Below are positions 8,490 to 15,949 of a DNA stretch of 17,913 bases, in pieces. The position numbers were made by a program, and so were the translations under genes. Location of the stretch: the NCBI GenBank assembly GCA_937991555.1, contig CALKHU010000152.1, positions 1 through 17,913 on the forward strand, written 5' to 3'. How positions within the stretch are numbered: position 1 is the first letter of the stretch; every line of letters starts with the position of its first letter. The DNA comes from an uncultured Caulobacter sp. GTDB taxonomy: Bacteria; Pseudomonadota; Alphaproteobacteria; Caulobacterales; Caulobacteraceae. The notes beneath the pieces were generated by a model. The model was not told the origin of the DNA, made no database searches, and worked only from the letters and a program-made list of their open reading frames with translations.

Positions 8490-8984
8490 ATGACGCGCAC
8501 CCTGATCATCGCCGCCGCCGCGCTCAGCCTCGCCGCCTGCGCCACGCCGACCACCTACACGCCCCAGGCGGGGCCCCGCACGGCCGTCGGCTTCAGCGAC
8601 TACCGGATCGAGACCGGGCGCTACCGTGTCACCTTCACCGGCGGTCCCGGCGCGCCGATGGCCCAGGTCGCGGACTACGCCCTGCTGCGCGCGGCAGAGG
8701 TGTCCCTGCGCGACGGCTACGATTGGTTCCGCGTCGTCGAGCGGCGCGACCAGCGCCTGGGCGCCCCCGGCGGCCGGCCGCGCGTGAACCTCGGCGTCGG
8801 CTCGGGCGGCGGCTGGCGCAGCGGCGTCCGCGTCGGCGTGGGCACGAGCTTCGACCTGTCCGGCGGTCCGGCCTTCAGCCGCACGCTCGAGATCCTCGCC
8901 GGCAAGGGCGAGCGCCCGAACGACCGGGACGTCTACGACGCCCGCGACATTGTCAGGGTCATCGGCCAGGGCCAGGGGCGGTAG
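8490..8984 (+). CDS. CC0125/CC1285-type small lipoprotein
   Basis: A 164-residue predicted lipoprotein. The signal has MTRTLI, a hydrophobic run and a lipobox Leu14-Ala15-Ala16-Cys17. The mature part has the pattern GFSDYRIETGRYRVTFTGG, then DYALLRAAEVSLRDGYDWF, which I recall from the Caulobacter CC0125/CC1285 lipoprotein family; function unknown, envelope location expected. A Gly/Arg-rich low-complexity middle (about 100-127) is followed by a conserved-looking DVYDARDIV end. The start is well supported: GGAGG at 8478-8482 lies 7 bases before ATG 8490. It follows the RluA gene by 19 bases, so it may be cotranscribed, and its stop is directly followed by the end of the convergent gene on the other strand. 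Confidence 0.8.
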   Translation: MTRTLIIAAAALSLAACATPTTYTPQAGPRTAVGFSDYRIETGRYRVTFTGGPGAPMAQVADYALLRAAEVSLRDGYDWFRVVERRDQRLGAPGGRPRVNLGVGSGGGWRSGVRVGVGTSFDLSGGPAFSRTLEILAGKGERPNDRDVYDARDIVRVIGQGQGR

Positions 8985-10199
8985 CTACGCCGCGGCCGCC
9001 GCGCTGGCCGGCGCCACCCGCAGCGCCGCATGGGTCAGGCCCGCCGTCTCGGCGATGGCGAACATCACCGGCGAGGCCAGGCCGTGAACGGCGATGGTCG
9101 GCGTCAGGCCCTTGGCCTGCCGGCCGTAGTCGAGGATCAGGGCCGCCAGCCGGCCGTCCTCGGCCGGCAGGTCGCCGGCGTCGAGGGTGACGCCGGCCAG
9201 CCGCGCGTGCTTCAGCGGCTCCATGGCGTCGCGCCCCGGAACCACGCGGCCGAACACGCCCCGGCAGATGGTCCGCAGCAGGCCGCAGACCTCGATCAGC
9301 CGCCCCTGCGGCGTGCCGCGATCGACGTCGATCAGCTCGACCATCAGCCCCGCCTTCATCCGGCCGGGTGCATCCCCGGCGCAGCCGATCAGCCCCTGCC
9401 GGCCCTTGCTGGTCGCCATGGTCCGGAACGACACCGGCACGATCAGCGGCGTGGCCCCCGGCGCGTCGACCTTGGCCAGGTAGAGCGCCGCGTAGTGGAG
9501 CGTCGCCTGGTCGATGACCGCCACGTCCGCGTCGGACAGCCTCGCGAACGCGCGGGGCGGTATCGTCCGCCCGGTCTCGGGTTCGGTCACCGTCGGCTCG
9601 ATGCGCAACGCGGCCGGGACGCCGTGGCGCAGGCTGATCACCGGCTCGACCGCGAAGTCGATGCGCAGGTTCAGCCCCGATCCGGTGACGAACAGGTAGG
9701 GGTTCCGTCGCCGCTCCTCGGCCGGGTCGACGCCGGTATCGGCGGGCCTCGCCGTCGCGGCCGGCGCCGCCTTGCGCGCCTGCGCGATCAGCTGCGGATC
9801 CAGCGGCGAGCAGACGACCTCGCCGTCGGCCAGTCCGGTCACCGCCTGCACCCGCATGTCCTTGGCCTCGGCCGCGCCGAGGAAATGCAGGAGCAGCTCC
9901 TCGAGGACCTTCAGCGCGACGGCCTGGGCCGCGACGCCCTCCTCGCTGGTCATAGCGATCAGGAAGTCGGTCTCGCCGACCCGTTGCGACAGGTCATGGT
10001 AGGTGAGGTGCTCGGCCAGCTTGCGCTCGGCGTAGGCCCAGACGTCCGGGCGACGCCGCGGCCAGCGCTCGCCGGCGCGATCGCGGATGGCCGCCAGGCT
10101 GATGATGTTGACGGCCCCGCGCGCCAGCAGGCCCTGGCCGCCGAAGCGGTCGAGCACGGCGGCGACATCTGCGGCGTTGAGGCGCTCGGGCGCGGTCAT
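8985..10199 (-). CDS. Degenerate GGDEF-EAL-like protein, probably non-catalytic
   Basis: A 404-residue soluble protein without signal or membrane segment. Residues about 20-135 look like a GGDEF domain: helices, then SQRVGETDFLIAMTSEEGVA, where GETDF (75-79) sits where GGDEF is expected, and a VQAVTGLADG strand in place of VSIGIA. Residues about 165-398 look like an EAL fold: VEPVISLRHGVPAALRIEPT in place of the YQPIVDL...EAL strand, a PPRAFARLSD segment like the PxxFI helix, and LMVELID in the position of the LELTE strand. The metal and catalytic residues of both domains appear to be absent, so it should neither make nor cleave c-di-GMP; a receptor or scaffold role is possible. It is transcribed divergently from crcB across 101 bases and convergently with the lipoprotein gene. 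The remote homology is my reading by eye and is moderately sure. Confidence 0.55.
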   Translation of the reverse strand: MTAPERLNAADVAAVLDRFGGQGLLARGAVNIISLAAIRDRAGERWPRRRPDVWAYAERKLAEHLTYHDLSQRVGETDFLIAMTSEEGVAAQAVALKVLEELLLHFLGAAEAKDMRVQAVTGLADGEVVCSPLDPQLIAQARKAAPAATARPADTGVDPAEERRRNPYLFVTGSGLNLRIDFAVEPVISLRHGVPAALRIEPTVTEPETGRTIPPRAFARLSDADVAVIDQATLHYAALYLAKVDAPGATPLIVPVSFRTMATSKGRQGLIGCAGDAPGRMKAGLMVELIDVDRGTPQGRLIEVCGLLRTICRGVFGRVVPGRDAMEPLKHARLAGVTLDAGDLPAEDGRLAALILDYGRQAKGLTPTIAVHGLASPVMFAIAETAGLTHAALRVAPASAAAAA

Positions 10200-10300
10200 G
10201 GACGCTCACGGGAAAGGGTTCCCCATTCTGGGTTGCTCGCCTTAACGGTGTGTTGAGCCGCCGCCTTTGCGCCCGGCGGCGCGTCGTCGCATAAGGGCGC
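10200..10300. other. Divergent intergenic region between the GGDEF-EAL-like gene and crcB
   Basis: This 101-base gap must hold promoters for both directions. A 7-base hairpin GCCGCCG (10257-10263) / CGGCGGC (10274-10280) lies in the crcB leader. No convincing promoter boxes and no fluoride riboswitch pattern were found. AAGG at 10293-10296 may be a weak ribosome-binding site for crcB. Confidence 0.4.
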
Positions 10301-10687
10301 ATGGACAAACTGCTTCTCGTCGCGGCCGGCGGGGCGATCGGCGCCGTCGCGCGCTACCTCGCGGGGGCCCAGGCGCTGCGCCTGTTCGGCTCCGGCTGGC
10401 CCTTCGGCACGCTCACGGTGAACATCCTCGGCGGCCTCGCCATGGGCGCGCTCGCCGCCTGGCTGGCGCTGCGCGGCGGGGGCGACCAGGAGCGCTGGCG
10501 ACTGCTGCTCGGCGTCGGCGTGCTCGGCGGCTTCACCACCTTCTCGGCCTTCTCTCTGGAGGTCGCGCTGATGATCGAGCGCCGCGAGTGGACGTCCGCC
10601 TTCGCCTATTCCACCCTTTCGGTCGTCGCCTCGGTGGCGGCCCTGTTCGCCGGCCTGCTGCTGGTCCGGAGGCTCGTCCCCGCATGA
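10301..10687 (+). CDS. crcB: CrcB/Fluc fluoride channel
   Basis: A 128-residue four-helix membrane protein of the CrcB (Fluc) family, which exports fluoride as a dual-topology dimer. Family signatures are all present: GGAIGAVARYLAG at the start, WPFGTLTVNILGGLAMGAL with the conserved Asn in helix 2, and GVLGGFTTFSAFSLEV, which includes the phenylalanine/threonine pore residues. Length is standard. The start at 10301 gives MDKLLLVAAGG. The stop overlaps the next ATG by 4 bases (10684-10687), so it is cotranscribed and coupled with the pseudouridine synthase. The pairing of crcB with rluC is, as I recall, frequent in alphaproteobacteria and need not mean a shared function. Confidence 0.94.
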   Translation: MDKLLLVAAGGAIGAVARYLAGAQALRLFGSGWPFGTLTVNILGGLAMGALAAWLALRGGGDQERWRLLLGVGVLGGFTTFSAFSLEVALMIERREWTSAFAYSTLSVVASVAALFAGLLLVRRLVPA

Positions 10688-11691
10688 GCACGCGCGAAGT
10701 CCGCACCCTCTACGTCGACGCCGGCGAGGACGGGGTCCGCCTCGATCGCTGGTTCCGGCGGCGCTGGCCGCACCTGACCCAGGTCCAGATCCAGAAGCTG
10801 GCCCGCAGCGGCCAGATCCGCGTCGACGGCGCCCGCGCCAAGGCCGACACCCGCCTGTCGGCCGGTTCCCAGGTCCGCGTGCCGCCGTTGCCGGACGCGC
10901 CCGACCCGGCGGAAAAGAAGGCGCTGTCCCCCCGTGACGCCGCCTACGCCCGTTCGCTGGTGCTCTACGAGGACGATGAGGTGCTGGTCCTCAACAAGCC
11001 CTCGGGCCTGGCCGTCCAGGGCGGCACCAAGACCACCCAGCATGTCGACCGGCTGCTGTCGGCCTGGGGCGAGGGGCTGGAGCGCCCCCGGCTGGTCCAC
11101 CGGCTCGACCGCGACACCTCGGGCGTTCTGGTGCTCGGCAAGACGCCGGGCGCGGCGGCGAAGCTGTCGGGCTCCTTCGCCCGCCGCAAGGCGCAGAAGA
11201 CCTACTGGGCGCTTGTCGTCGGCAATCCGACGCCCGAGGACGGCTGGATCGACGCGCCTCTGGCCAAGAAGGGCATTAACGACCGCGAGATGGTCGTGGT
11301 CGTCGATCCCAAGGACCCGAAGGGCGAGCCGGCCGAGACCGAGTACGCCACCATCAGCCGCGCCGGCCCGCGCCTGAGCTGGGTGGCCCTGCGCCCGCAC
11401 ACCGGCCGTACGCACCAGCTGCGCGCGCACATGCTGGCCATCGGCCATCCGATCCTCGGCGATCCGAAGTACAGGGACGACAAGAGCGCCGCCCTCTCCG
11501 AGGGGCTGCAGCTGCAGCTTCACGCCCGGCGGCTGGTCATTCCGCATCCCTCGGCGGGGACCATCGTCGTCGAGGCCCCGCTCAGCAAGGAAATGAAGGC
11601 CGGCTTCGCCCGGTTCGGCTTCGATGAACACGAGGCCGACCCGGAGCCCTTTGGCCGCAAGCCGAGGCCCGGCAAAGGAGGACGGCGATGA
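10684..11691 (+). CDS. rluC: RluC-type 23S rRNA pseudouridine synthase with S4 domain
   Basis: A 335-residue pseudouridine synthase. An S4 RNA-binding domain spans about residues 16-66 (with GVRLDRWF, QIQKLARSGQIRVDG and the closing strand AGSQVRVPPLP). The catalytic domain has NKPSGLAVQGG (104-114), the catalytic HRLDRDTSG with Asp142, and RPHTGRTHQLRAHMLAIGHP. This domain layout fits RluC, which modifies positions 955, 2504 and 2580 of E. coli 23S rRNA, though RluD-like specificity is not excluded. The C-terminus is a basic tail (GRKPRPGKGGRR). The start overlaps the crcB stop and the stop overlaps the next start (both ATGA). In many alphaproteobacteria the next gene is a HAD phosphatase and then atp12; here it is a TPR-oxygenase gene. 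Confidence 0.9.
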   Translation: MSTREVRTLYVDAGEDGVRLDRWFRRRWPHLTQVQIQKLARSGQIRVDGARAKADTRLSAGSQVRVPPLPDAPDPAEKKALSPRDAAYARSLVLYEDDEVLVLNKPSGLAVQGGTKTTQHVDRLLSAWGEGLERPRLVHRLDRDTSGVLVLGKTPGAAAKLSGSFARRKAQKTYWALVVGNPTPEDGWIDAPLAKKGINDREMVVVVDPKDPKGEPAETEYATISRAGPRLSWVALRPHTGRTHQLRAHMLAIGHPILGDPKYRDDKSAALSEGLQLQLHARRLVIPHPSAGTIVVEAPLSKEMKAGFARFGFDEHEADPEPFGRKPRPGKGGRR

Positions 11692-13208
11692 CCGCGGAAG
11701 GAACGCTGCGTGAGGCGCTGGCCAGGGACCCCGATGATGCGGCGGCGGCGGATGCGCTGGCCCGCGAGCTGCTGACGGCCGGCCGCGCCGCCGAGGCGCT
11801 GCAGCTCACCGGGCCGCGCGTGGCCGACACCGACCGTGACTCGCTGCTGGTGACGCACATCGAGGCCCTGCGGCAGCTGGACCGGGCGAAGGAGGCCCTG
11901 CCCACGCTCGAGCGGCTTGCGGCGCGCCTGCCCCGGGACGGCTATGTCCAGCAGGAGTACGCCTTCGGCCTGGTCACGGAGGCTCGCTATGCCGACGCCG
12001 AGTCGGTTCTCCGCGCCGTCCTGGACGGCGGTTTCGAGCATCCGTTCGCGTGGCAGATGCTGGGCGCCGCCCTGATGGGCCTCAACCGCTTTGACGACGC
12101 GGAAGCGGCCTTCCGGTCGGCGCTCCGGCTCGCGCCCGGCGACTTCGGGGCCCATCGCGATCTGGCTTATCTCGTCTGGCGGCGAACCGGCGACGTGGAC
12201 GCGGCCTGCGAGGCCATGGACCCGATCATCGCCGCCTCGGCGGACCAGGGGCTGAGACTGATCAAGGCGCGCCTGCTCGAGTCGACCGGCGACATCCGCG
12301 GCGCCTATGCCCTGGTCGCTGAAACCGGCCGCAATCCCGCGCTGGAGGTCGCCGCCGCGCAGATGGCGGTCGGACTCAATCCGGACCGCGCGGTCGAGCA
12401 TGCCCGGGCCGCCCTGACCGTCGCACCGGAAGATCCGGCCGTGCTGGCGGTCGCTGCGGAGGCCCACCTGGCGGCGGGCCGGCCGTCCGAAGCCCTCGCG
12501 CTCGCCGAGACCCTGCGCCGCATCGCCCCGCTGAACCAGCATGGGGTGGCGCTCGCCGCTACCGCTTGGCGGCTGCTGGGTGACGCTCGCTATGGCGAAC
12601 TGTTCGACTACGACGCGCTTGTGCAGGCCGAGACCATCGAGACGCCCGCCGGGTGGGACAGTCTGCAGGCCTATCTTGCCGACCTGGCCGTGGCCCTTCA
12701 GGCCCTTCATCCGTTTCACGGTCATCCGGTCGGTCAGTCGATCCGGGGCGGCAGCCAGACCCTGCAACCGCTGGAGCAGTCAGCCGAACCGGCGATCCGC
12801 GCCTTCTTCGAGGCGATCGACAGGCCGGTCCGGCGCTACATCGCCCGGCTGGCGGACGCGCCGGAGCCTCTCCGGAGCCGCATCCGGGACGGCTACGCGG
12901 TGGCGGGAGCCTGGTCGGTGCGGCTGCAGCCCGGGGGTCTGCACGTCAGCCACCTGCACCCGGCGGGATGGATCTCGTCGGCCTTCTATGTCTCGCTGCC
13001 GGCGGAGGCGTCCGCCGAAGGGCGCCGGGGCTGGCTCGCCTTCGGCAAGCCCGGCATCCCGACGGCGCCGCGGCTGGCGTCGGAACACTTCGTCCGGCCT
13101 GAGCCCGGACTGCTGGTCCTGTTCCCCTCATACATGTGGCACGGCACCACGCCGTTCGGCGGCGATCAGGCCCGCCTGACCATCGCGTTCGACGTCGTTC
13201 CGGCCTGA
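11688..13208 (+). CDS. TPR protein with C-terminal 2OG-Fe(II) oxygenase-like domain
   Basis: A 506-residue cytoplasmic two-part protein. Residues about 1-290 are tetratricopeptide-like helical repeats; the clearest unit is AWQMLGAALMGLNRFDDAEAAFRSALRLAP. Residues about 335-506 match the 2OG-FeII_Oxy_5 type of dioxygenase-like domain: HVSHLHPAGWISSAFYVSLP with candidate iron ligands His422/His424, a GWLAFGKP strand, and PGLLVLFPSYMWHGTTPF with the distal His485, then Arg496 in RLTIAF as candidate 2-oxoglutarate contact. Such TPR fusions may hydroxylate proteins or small molecules; no substrate is known. A strong AAGGAGG (11675-11681) lies 6 bases before the ATG, which overlaps the rluC stop. 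Only four bases separate its stop from the convergent DUF1501 gene, with no terminator between. Confidence 0.8.
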   Translation: MTAEGTLREALARDPDDAAAADALARELLTAGRAAEALQLTGPRVADTDRDSLLVTHIEALRQLDRAKEALPTLERLAARLPRDGYVQQEYAFGLVTEARYADAESVLRAVLDGGFEHPFAWQMLGAALMGLNRFDDAEAAFRSALRLAPGDFGAHRDLAYLVWRRTGDVDAACEAMDPIIAASADQGLRLIKARLLESTGDIRGAYALVAETGRNPALEVAAAQMAVGLNPDRAVEHARAALTVAPEDPAVLAVAAEAHLAAGRPSEALALAETLRRIAPLNQHGVALAATAWRLLGDARYGELFDYDALVQAETIETPAGWDSLQAYLADLAVALQALHPFHGHPVGQSIRGGSQTLQPLEQSAEPAIRAFFEAIDRPVRRYIARLADAPEPLRSRIRDGYAVAGAWSVRLQPGGLHVSHLHPAGWISSAFYVSLPAEASAEGRRGWLAFGKPGIPTAPRLASEHFVRPEPGLLVLFPSYMWHGTTPFGGDQARLTIAFDVVPA

Positions 13209-13212
13209 CGGC

Positions 13213-14439
13213 TCAGACCAGACCGCCGACCGGCGCGACACCGGCGCTGTCGGGGAAGACGTCCCGGTCGAGCGCCGCACGATCGACGCCCATGTGGTCC
13301 CGCAGGACGCCTTTGAACAGGCCGCGGACATCCAGGGTCGGCCGCGTGTCGCGCCCCTCGAACAGGGCGGCCGGCCGCAGGGTCGGCCAGTCGCCGATGA
13401 TGCCGCCCGGCTTGAGCGCGCCGCCCAGCACGAAGGCGGTTGAACCGGTGCCGTGGTCGGTGCCGCCGGTGCCGTTGATCCGCGCGGTGCGCCCGAATTC
13501 GGTCGCGACCACCACCACCGTATCGGCCCAGGCGTCGCCCAGGCCTTCGTGCAGCCCCGCCAGCAGCGCGTCGAGATAGAGCAGCCGGTTGGCCAGCTGC
13601 CCCTCGACGGCGCCCTGGTTGGCGTGGGTGTCCCACCCGTCGACGGAGATCGACACGATGTCGGGACCCGCCGTCTGCCGCATGAAGCCGGCCACCGTCT
13701 GGCCGATCCCCCTGGCCACGCCCTGTCCCTGCCGCACCAGGCCCTGCACGCCGCCGCCGGTCGCGCCCGCTAGCGGCGCGGCGACGCCCTGCATCGCCGC
13801 CTCGGCCATCGCCTCGGTCTGCAGTCCGCGCGCCAGCGCCGGTCCCAGCAGGGGATCGCCGGCGTAGAGATCGGCCAGGATGGCAGGCAGCCTCGGGCTG
13901 CCTTCGCCCGCCGCGCCCGGCGACCAGGACGCGGTCTGCACCGGACCGCGCAGGATCAGCGGCGCTGTGGCGCCCACGCTCAGCCCGTCGCCGCGGCCGC
14001 CCGGCATCGCCGCCAGCGCCCGGTTGAGGAAACCCGAGGCGGTTCCGTAGACCACGGCCGCGCCGCTCTCGAGGACGTCCTGCGCCTCGAAGTGCGATCG
14101 CGCCCGGTCGGGGCTGGCCGTCGCCGGCGCGATCCGCGCCTGTCCCCTGAGGGCCAGCGCGTGGACATGGGCCAGCGCCGGATGCAGCGCGAAGGTGTCG
14201 TCCAGCTTCAGCGCCCGGTCGGCCGGGATGGCGATCCGCCCGCGCAGGCCGGCGTAGTCCGGATCGCCCACGGGCGGCGTCGCCGACAGCCCGTCCATCG
14301 CGCCGCGCGCGAGGACGACGACCAGTTTCCGGCGGCCGCGGTCGCGGGCCAGGGCCGGGCCGCCCATGAAGCCCACCGACAGGCCGAGCGCGCCGCCGGC
14401 GGCCAGCAGGCGTCTGCGGTTGAGGTCTGTACGGGTCAT
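13213..14439 (-). CDS. DUF1501 protein with Tat signal
   Basis: A 408-residue protein of the DUF1501 family, which belongs to the alkaline phosphatase/sulfatase-like superfamily. The N-terminus is a twin-arginine signal: LNRRRLLAAGG, a hydrophobic run to about residue 29, and an ALA cleavage site near 29-31. Family motifs are present: RGAMDGLS (45-52), DRARSHFEAQD (111-121), SVDGWDTHANQ (265-275), EFGRT (314-318) and GTDHGTG (326-332), the last resembling the metal-binding DH pair of the superfamily. It is probably folded with its metal in the cytoplasm and exported by Tat to the periplasm. It overlaps the upstream DUF1800 gene by 4 bases. The two families commonly occur as a pair, but their reaction is unknown. 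Confidence 0.9.
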   Translation of the reverse strand: MTRTDLNRRRLLAAGGALGLSVGFMGGPALARDRGRRKLVVVLARGAMDGLSATPPVGDPDYAGLRGRIAIPADRALKLDDTFALHPALAHVHALALRGQARIAPATASPDRARSHFEAQDVLESGAAVVYGTASGFLNRALAAMPGGRGDGLSVGATAPLILRGPVQTASWSPGAAGEGSPRLPAILADLYAGDPLLGPALARGLQTEAMAEAAMQGVAAPLAGATGGGVQGLVRQGQGVARGIGQTVAGFMRQTAGPDIVSISVDGWDTHANQGAVEGQLANRLLYLDALLAGLHEGLGDAWADTVVVVATEFGRTARINGTGGTDHGTGSTAFVLGGALKPGGIIGDWPTLRPAALFEGRDTRPTLDVRGLFKGVLRDHMGVDRAALDRDVFPDSAGVAPVGGLV

Positions 14440-15896
14440 CGGCGCTGGAACTCCGGGGACATCAGAAGGATGGACAGGGCCTCTTCCCGCGACTCGGCGC
14501 GGGCGATGGCGGTCCTGACGGCCGGCGACAATCGCGCGCCCAGCGCGCCGCTGGCCACCGCGTCGGTGTCGAGCTCGCCGGCCACGGCGGCGGAGAACTG
14601 CTGCGCCCAGGCCAGCCGCTTGACGACGGCGTCGGGGGCCGCCCAGGTCGGGGCGAGGTCGTCCCAGCCCTTCGGCGAGGGCGGTGAGAAGGGCCTCTGG
14701 CCCAGCGCGGTCAGCGGCGGGGCCAGATGCTCGATGGCGGCCGGCTGGCCGCCGATCGCGCGCCAGCTGGACACCAGGAACTCGTACGGCGTCTTGAACT
14801 TGGCCGGCGCCGGCTGCCAGGCCTCGGGGGCCTCGACCAGCGCCCGGGCCACGACCGCGAGGTCTCCGCCGGAACCTGTCCAGGCCGCCTCGAGTCGCCC
14901 GACCAGGGCGGGGGAGGGATCATCGGCCGTGAAATGGCGGGCGATCTTGTGCGCCAGATGCCGCGCCGTGGCCGGATGGGCGGCCAGGTCCTTGAGGATG
15001 GCGCCGGCCTGGAGCGCCCCGTCGTCCGCGTAGATCCTGCCCATGACGGTCCGCGCGCCGGGCTGATGGGTGGCGGGGCGAAACACGAACCGGCCCTGGC
15101 GGTCCTCGGCCTCCCGCGGTCCGCCGATGCTCCAGCCGGTCAGCGCCCGGGCGAGCTCGGTCACGTCGGCCTGGCTGTAACCGGCCGCGACGCCGACGGT
15201 GTGCAGCTCGAGGATCTCCCGCGCGAGGTTCTCGTTCAGGCCCCCGCCCAGTCCGATCCGCTCGGCCGCCCGGGGAGGGCGCTTGAGGACCTGCGCCGCC
15301 TGGCTGTCGGGACCCGCCGACTGCGCCTGGTCGAGGTACAGCAGCATGCCCGGATGCATGGTCGCGCTGGTCAGCAGGTCCGCGAACCGGCCGAACACAT
15401 GCGGCCGGATCGCCTCCTGTTCGAACGGACCGGCCACCGTGGCGGTGACCAGCTTCACGCCGGAGACGGTGAAGTGGTTGGCCCAGAACAGCGCCCAGCG
15501 CTCGCGGAAGCCCGCCGCCGTCGTGGCGGCGAGGCGGGCGCGGGCCAGGAAGTCGACGGCCGGTCCCTCGCGGATCATGCGCGCGGCGATCCGCACCGGA
15601 TCGCGATCGGGCGGTGTTTCGCCGGCCTCGGCCCGCCGCGCCTCGCGCCGGTCCATGCGATAGACGCGGAAGTCCTGCAGCCGCTTGGCCGCGCTCTCGG
15701 GGGCGGCCTGGGGCTGGTCGGCGCCGCCGGCGCGGATCTGGTCCAGCAACCAGCCCCTGGGATCCCGCGCGACCGCCGCGAGTTCGCCTGGCCGGGCTCC
15801 GAGCCCGAACCGGGTGACCGCAATGGCGGCGTGAAGACTGTCGGACGGGGATGCCAAGGGCGCCGCCTCCTTGAACTCTCGGGACTGTTCGGCCAC
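14436..15896 (-). CDS. DUF1800 protein
   Basis: A 486-residue protein of the DUF1800 family. Characteristic segments are VTRFGLGARPGEL (27-39), RWALFWANHFTVSGVK, MLLYLDQAQSAGPDS, NENLAREILELHTVGV, the YSQADVTELARALTGWS helix, and FKTPYEFLVSSWRA near the C-terminus. It is first in a two-gene minus-strand operon; its stop overlaps the DUF1501 start (ATGA), so expression is coupled. Unlike its partner it shows no signal peptide: the N-terminus before the family domain (EQSREFKEAAPLASPSDS) is polar. Export as a passenger with the Tat-bearing partner is possible. The start is a GTG with a weak ribosome-binding site; no upstream in-frame start yields a hydrophobic leader. Function unknown. Confidence 0.88.
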   Translation of the reverse strand: MAEQSREFKEAAPLASPSDSLHAAIAVTRFGLGARPGELAAVARDPRGWLLDQIRAGGADQPQAAPESAAKRLQDFRVYRMDRREARRAEAGETPPDRDPVRIAARMIREGPAVDFLARARLAATTAAGFRERWALFWANHFTVSGVKLVTATVAGPFEQEAIRPHVFGRFADLLTSATMHPGMLLYLDQAQSAGPDSQAAQVLKRPPRAAERIGLGGGLNENLAREILELHTVGVAAGYSQADVTELARALTGWSIGGPREAEDRQGRFVFRPATHQPGARTVMGRIYADDGALQAGAILKDLAAHPATARHLAHKIARHFTADDPSPALVGRLEAAWTGSGGDLAVVARALVEAPEAWQPAPAKFKTPYEFLVSSWRAIGGQPAAIEHLAPPLTALGQRPFSPPSPKGWDDLAPTWAAPDAVVKRLAWAQQFSAAVAGELDTDAVASGALGARLSPAVRTAIARAESREEALSILLMSPEFQRR

Positions 15897-15949
15897 TTCA
15901 ACGCCGCGGGGCGGCGGGTCCGTCGCCGGATGGAACGGAAGGTGCGAGC
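15897..15949. other. Short divergent gap between DUF1800 and ATP12 genes
   Basis: Only 53 bases, GC-rich, must serve both directions or leave one gene dependent on promoters inside its neighbour. GGAAGG (15937-15942) is the ATP12 ribosome-binding site. No clear -35/-10 boxes were seen on either strand. Confidence 0.4.

Noticed and set aside
10200..10300. Fluoride riboswitch in front of crcB
   Set aside because: The conserved GATGG...TTCGCC core and pairing pattern of the crcB motif are not present on the plus strand.
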